Program-made: the position numbers and the translations under genes | Notes under the pieces: generated by a model | Databases searched by the model: none | Seen by the model: only the letters and a program-made list of their open reading frames with translations | Told to the model about the DNA's origin: nothing | Source: Paracoccaceae bacterium | GTDB lineage: Bacteria; Pseudomonadota; Alphaproteobacteria; Rhodobacterales; Rhodobacteraceae | NCBI GenBank assembly: GCA_026709725.1 | Contig: JAPOSK010000010.1 | Span: 1 to 6,298 of the forward strand | Length of the DNA stretch: 6,298 nucleotides | Reading direction: 5' to 3' | In this document: piece by piece, positions 4,930-6,298 of the stretch | Numbering within the stretch: position 1 is the stretch's first letter | Layout of the letters: the number at the start of each line of letters is the position of its first letter

Positions 4930-6012
4930 ATGAACAGAATCAAATCGCGTGTGTTGACATGCCTGATCGCATTTACGCTTCCCTTAACCCTGTCCCTGGG
5001 TGCAGCGGCGGAACCGCTGAAGGTGGGCTTTGTCTATGTGGGACCGATTGGTGATTTCGGTTGGACATATGAGCATGACATCGGTCGCCGGGCTGTGGAA
5101 GAGGCATTGGGAGACAAGGTCGAGACCAGCTATGCCGAGAGCGTTCCCGAAGGTGCCGACGCCGAACGGGTCATGACCCAGATGGCACTTTCCGGACACA
5201 AGCTCATCTATGCAACGTCCTTTGGGTATATGGATCCAACGATCAATGTCGCCGAGAAGTTCCCGGACGTAAGGTTTGAGCACGCAACCGGCTACAAGCG
5301 GGCCCCGAATGTATCCACGTATTCGGCTCGATTCTACGAAGGACGGACTGTCATTGGCCACATTGCCGGCCATATGACCGAAAGCAATGTTGTCGGCTAC
5401 ATTGCGTCTTTCCCGATCCCCGAAGTCGTGCGCGGAATCAATTCGGCATATCTTGCTGCCAAGAAAGTGAACCCCGATGTCGAATTCAAGATTGTGTGGG
5501 TCTTCACGTGGTTTGATCCTGCAAAGGAGGCCGATGCCGCTCGTGCGTTGATTGATCAGGGAGCCGATGTCATCATGCAGCATACCGACTCTCCGGCTGC
5601 CATGACCATCGCTGAAGAAAGCGGCATTTATGCCTTTGGTCAGGCCTCCGATATGAAGCAGTTCGGTCCAACGGCACGGCTGAGTTCAATTATCGACGAT
5701 TGGGCACCATACTACATTGAGCGCACGCAGGCTGTGCTCGACGGTACATGGGAATCGACCGATACGTGGCACGGCATCAATGAGGGCATGGTTGGGATCG
5801 GTGAGTTTTCCAACCGCATTCCTGCCGATGTTCGTGCCTCTGCCGGGGAAATCGTTGATGCGCTTGCCGCTGGCACAATGCACTCCTTTGAAGGCCCGAT
5901 CAATCGTCAGGATGGCTCGGTCTGGCTTGAGGCCGGAGAGCGGGCCGATGACGGGACACTCCTTGGCATGAATTTCTATGTTGAGGGTATTGAGGGAGAG
6001 ATTCCGCAGTAA
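4930..6012 (+). CDS. BMP/PnrA-family ABC transporter substrate-binding protein
   Basis: This is a complete 360-residue periplasmic binding protein that captures a small ligand for an ABC importer. Characterised relatives bind purine nucleosides (PnrA/TmpC type), and purine-like ligands are the best guess here. Residues 1-27 are a Sec signal peptide: Arg/Lys near the start, a hydrophobic core, and a probable cut after GAAA before EPLKVGFVY. The only early Cys (11) is not in a lipobox, so it is probably soluble rather than a lipoprotein. Family landmarks are GDFGWTYEHDIGR (41-53), FEHATGYK (116-123), QHTDSPA (217-223), GQASDM (237-242) and GPINRQDG (322-329). Length is normal for the family. 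TGGAG at 4917-4921, eight bases before the ATG, supports the start. No transporter ATPase or permease gene is visible in the window; they may lie beyond the right edge. Codon use is less GC-extreme than in the fic genes. Confidence 0.95.
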   Translation: MNRIKSRVLTCLIAFTLPLTLSLGAAAEPLKVGFVYVGPIGDFGWTYEHDIGRRAVEEALGDKVETSYAESVPEGADAERVMTQMALSGHKLIYATSFGYMDPTINVAEKFPDVRFEHATGYKRAPNVSTYSARFYEGRTVIGHIAGHMTESNVVGYIASFPIPEVVRGINSAYLAAKKVNPDVEFKIVWVFTWFDPAKEADAARALIDQGADVIMQHTDSPAAMTIAEESGIYAFGQASDMKQFGPTARLSSIIDDWAPYYIERTQAVLDGTWESTDTWHGINEGMVGIGEFSNRIPADVRASAGEIVDALAAGTMHSFEGPINRQDGSVWLEAGERADDGTLLGMNFYVEGIEGEIPQ

Positions 6013-6041
6013 GCCGGAGCCGCGCAAGGGAATGAAGCCCG

Positions 6042-6077
6042 TGTCCGGCCTGCAGTGTCACTGATGCAGGCCGGACA
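6042..6077 (+). terminator. Strong stem-loop after the BMP-family gene
   Basis: TGTCCGGCCTGCA at 6042-6054 is the exact reverse complement of TGCAGGCCGGACA at 6065-6077, giving a 13-bp perfect stem with a 10-base loop, 29 bases after the stop codon. No T-run follows, so it may be a non-canonical terminator, or an mRNA 3'-end stabiliser that raises binding-protein expression over downstream transporter genes. Confidence 0.65.
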
Positions 6078-6104
6078 GTCCGCAGACGATCATGCCGGTC
6101 ATCA

Positions 6105-6119
6105 CCCCGATGGTCGGGG
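6105..6119. repeat. Small GC hairpin
   Basis: CCCCGA (6105-6110), a three-base loop and TCGGGG (6114-6119) form a compact 6-bp stem. The following CTTCATT is only mildly T-rich, so this is at best a weak second terminator. Confidence 0.3.
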
Positions 6120-6257
6120 CTTCATTGATCTGATGCCGCCAGCCGTCAGGGTTCCCGTCATGGCGGAGTTGCCCGTTGTGATGCATTCGGCATCCTGGTG
6201 CGGATGCAGCCCCCGCGGGCACCGTATTCAGAATCGCTTCCGATGGTGTGAAACCGC

Positions 6258-6298
6258 ATGATGCAGACACAGAAAAGACCAACGCGCAATGCAAAGGC
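6258..6298 (+). CDS. Possible 5' end of a downstream gene (partial)
   Basis: Two adjacent ATGs at 6258 and 6261 open a frame that remains open to the window edge, MMQTQKRPTRNAK. The residues are polar and basic, as at many cytoplasmic or DNA-binding protein N-termini. There is no obvious Shine-Dalgarno sequence upstream, and 13 codons are too few to judge. About 180 bp separate it from the stem-loop after the BMP-family gene, and that stretch (6078-6257) holds nothing else that I can support. Confidence 0.25.
   Translation, partial: MMQTQKRPTRNAK

Noticed and set aside
6058..6294. 78-codon minus-strand open frame at the right edge
   Set aside because: It covers the hairpin and shows no ribosome binding site or recognisable motif; it is probably a chance frame.

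Overview
The window is GC-rich bacterial DNA, and no taxon can be fixed from sequence alone. The substrate-binding protein at the right resembles BMP-family proteins that I associate with proteobacteria, chiefly Alphaproteobacteria, so a high-GC alphaproteobacterium is my tentative guess. The left and central parts look like an accessory region: long gene-poor stretches, palindromes and a recent duplication. The right part holds an ordinary transport gene with visibly less GC-extreme codon use.

Layout. Positions 1-51 may carry the first 17 codons of a minus-strand gene leaving the window. Positions 52-718 hold no convincing gene, but they contain a perfect 24-bp palindrome (673-696), a 10-bp tandem repeat and a smaller hairpin. 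Positions 752-2662 and 2709-4619 are two 1,911-bp direct repeats that I read as identical, 46 bp apart (period 1,957 bp). Each carries the same cassette: a possible operator-like 17-bp inverted repeat, a 57-codon ORF with a good ribosome binding site, a 490-residue Fic-domain protein with C-terminal ankyrin repeats, and a possible 42-codon ORF overlapping the fic stop. The 57-codon ORF ends in a TGATG overlap with the fic start. The repeat boundaries appear to fall inside short reading frames at both ends, so flanking DNA changes the ends of these small ORFs in each copy.

Positions 4625-4929 are intergenic, with a cluster of five CAGAAT/ATTCTG hexamers and a 9-bp direct repeat close to the next gene. 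Positions 4930-6012 encode a complete secreted BMP/PnrA-like ABC-transporter substrate-binding protein. It is followed by a strong 13-bp-stem hairpin (6042-6077) and about 180 bp without a clear gene. A possible new CDS begins at 6258 and runs off the end.

How it fits together. The duplicated unit looks like a self-contained Fic-ankyrin cassette, comparable in organisation to toxin-antitoxin or effector loci. The upstream 57-residue ORF is the best candidate partner or antitoxin by position, but not by recognised sequence. The Fic protein also carries a T-x-x-x-E motif where class II Fic proteins keep their self-inhibitory helix, so it may be controlled in cis. The BMP gene appears functionally unrelated and is probably separately transcribed.
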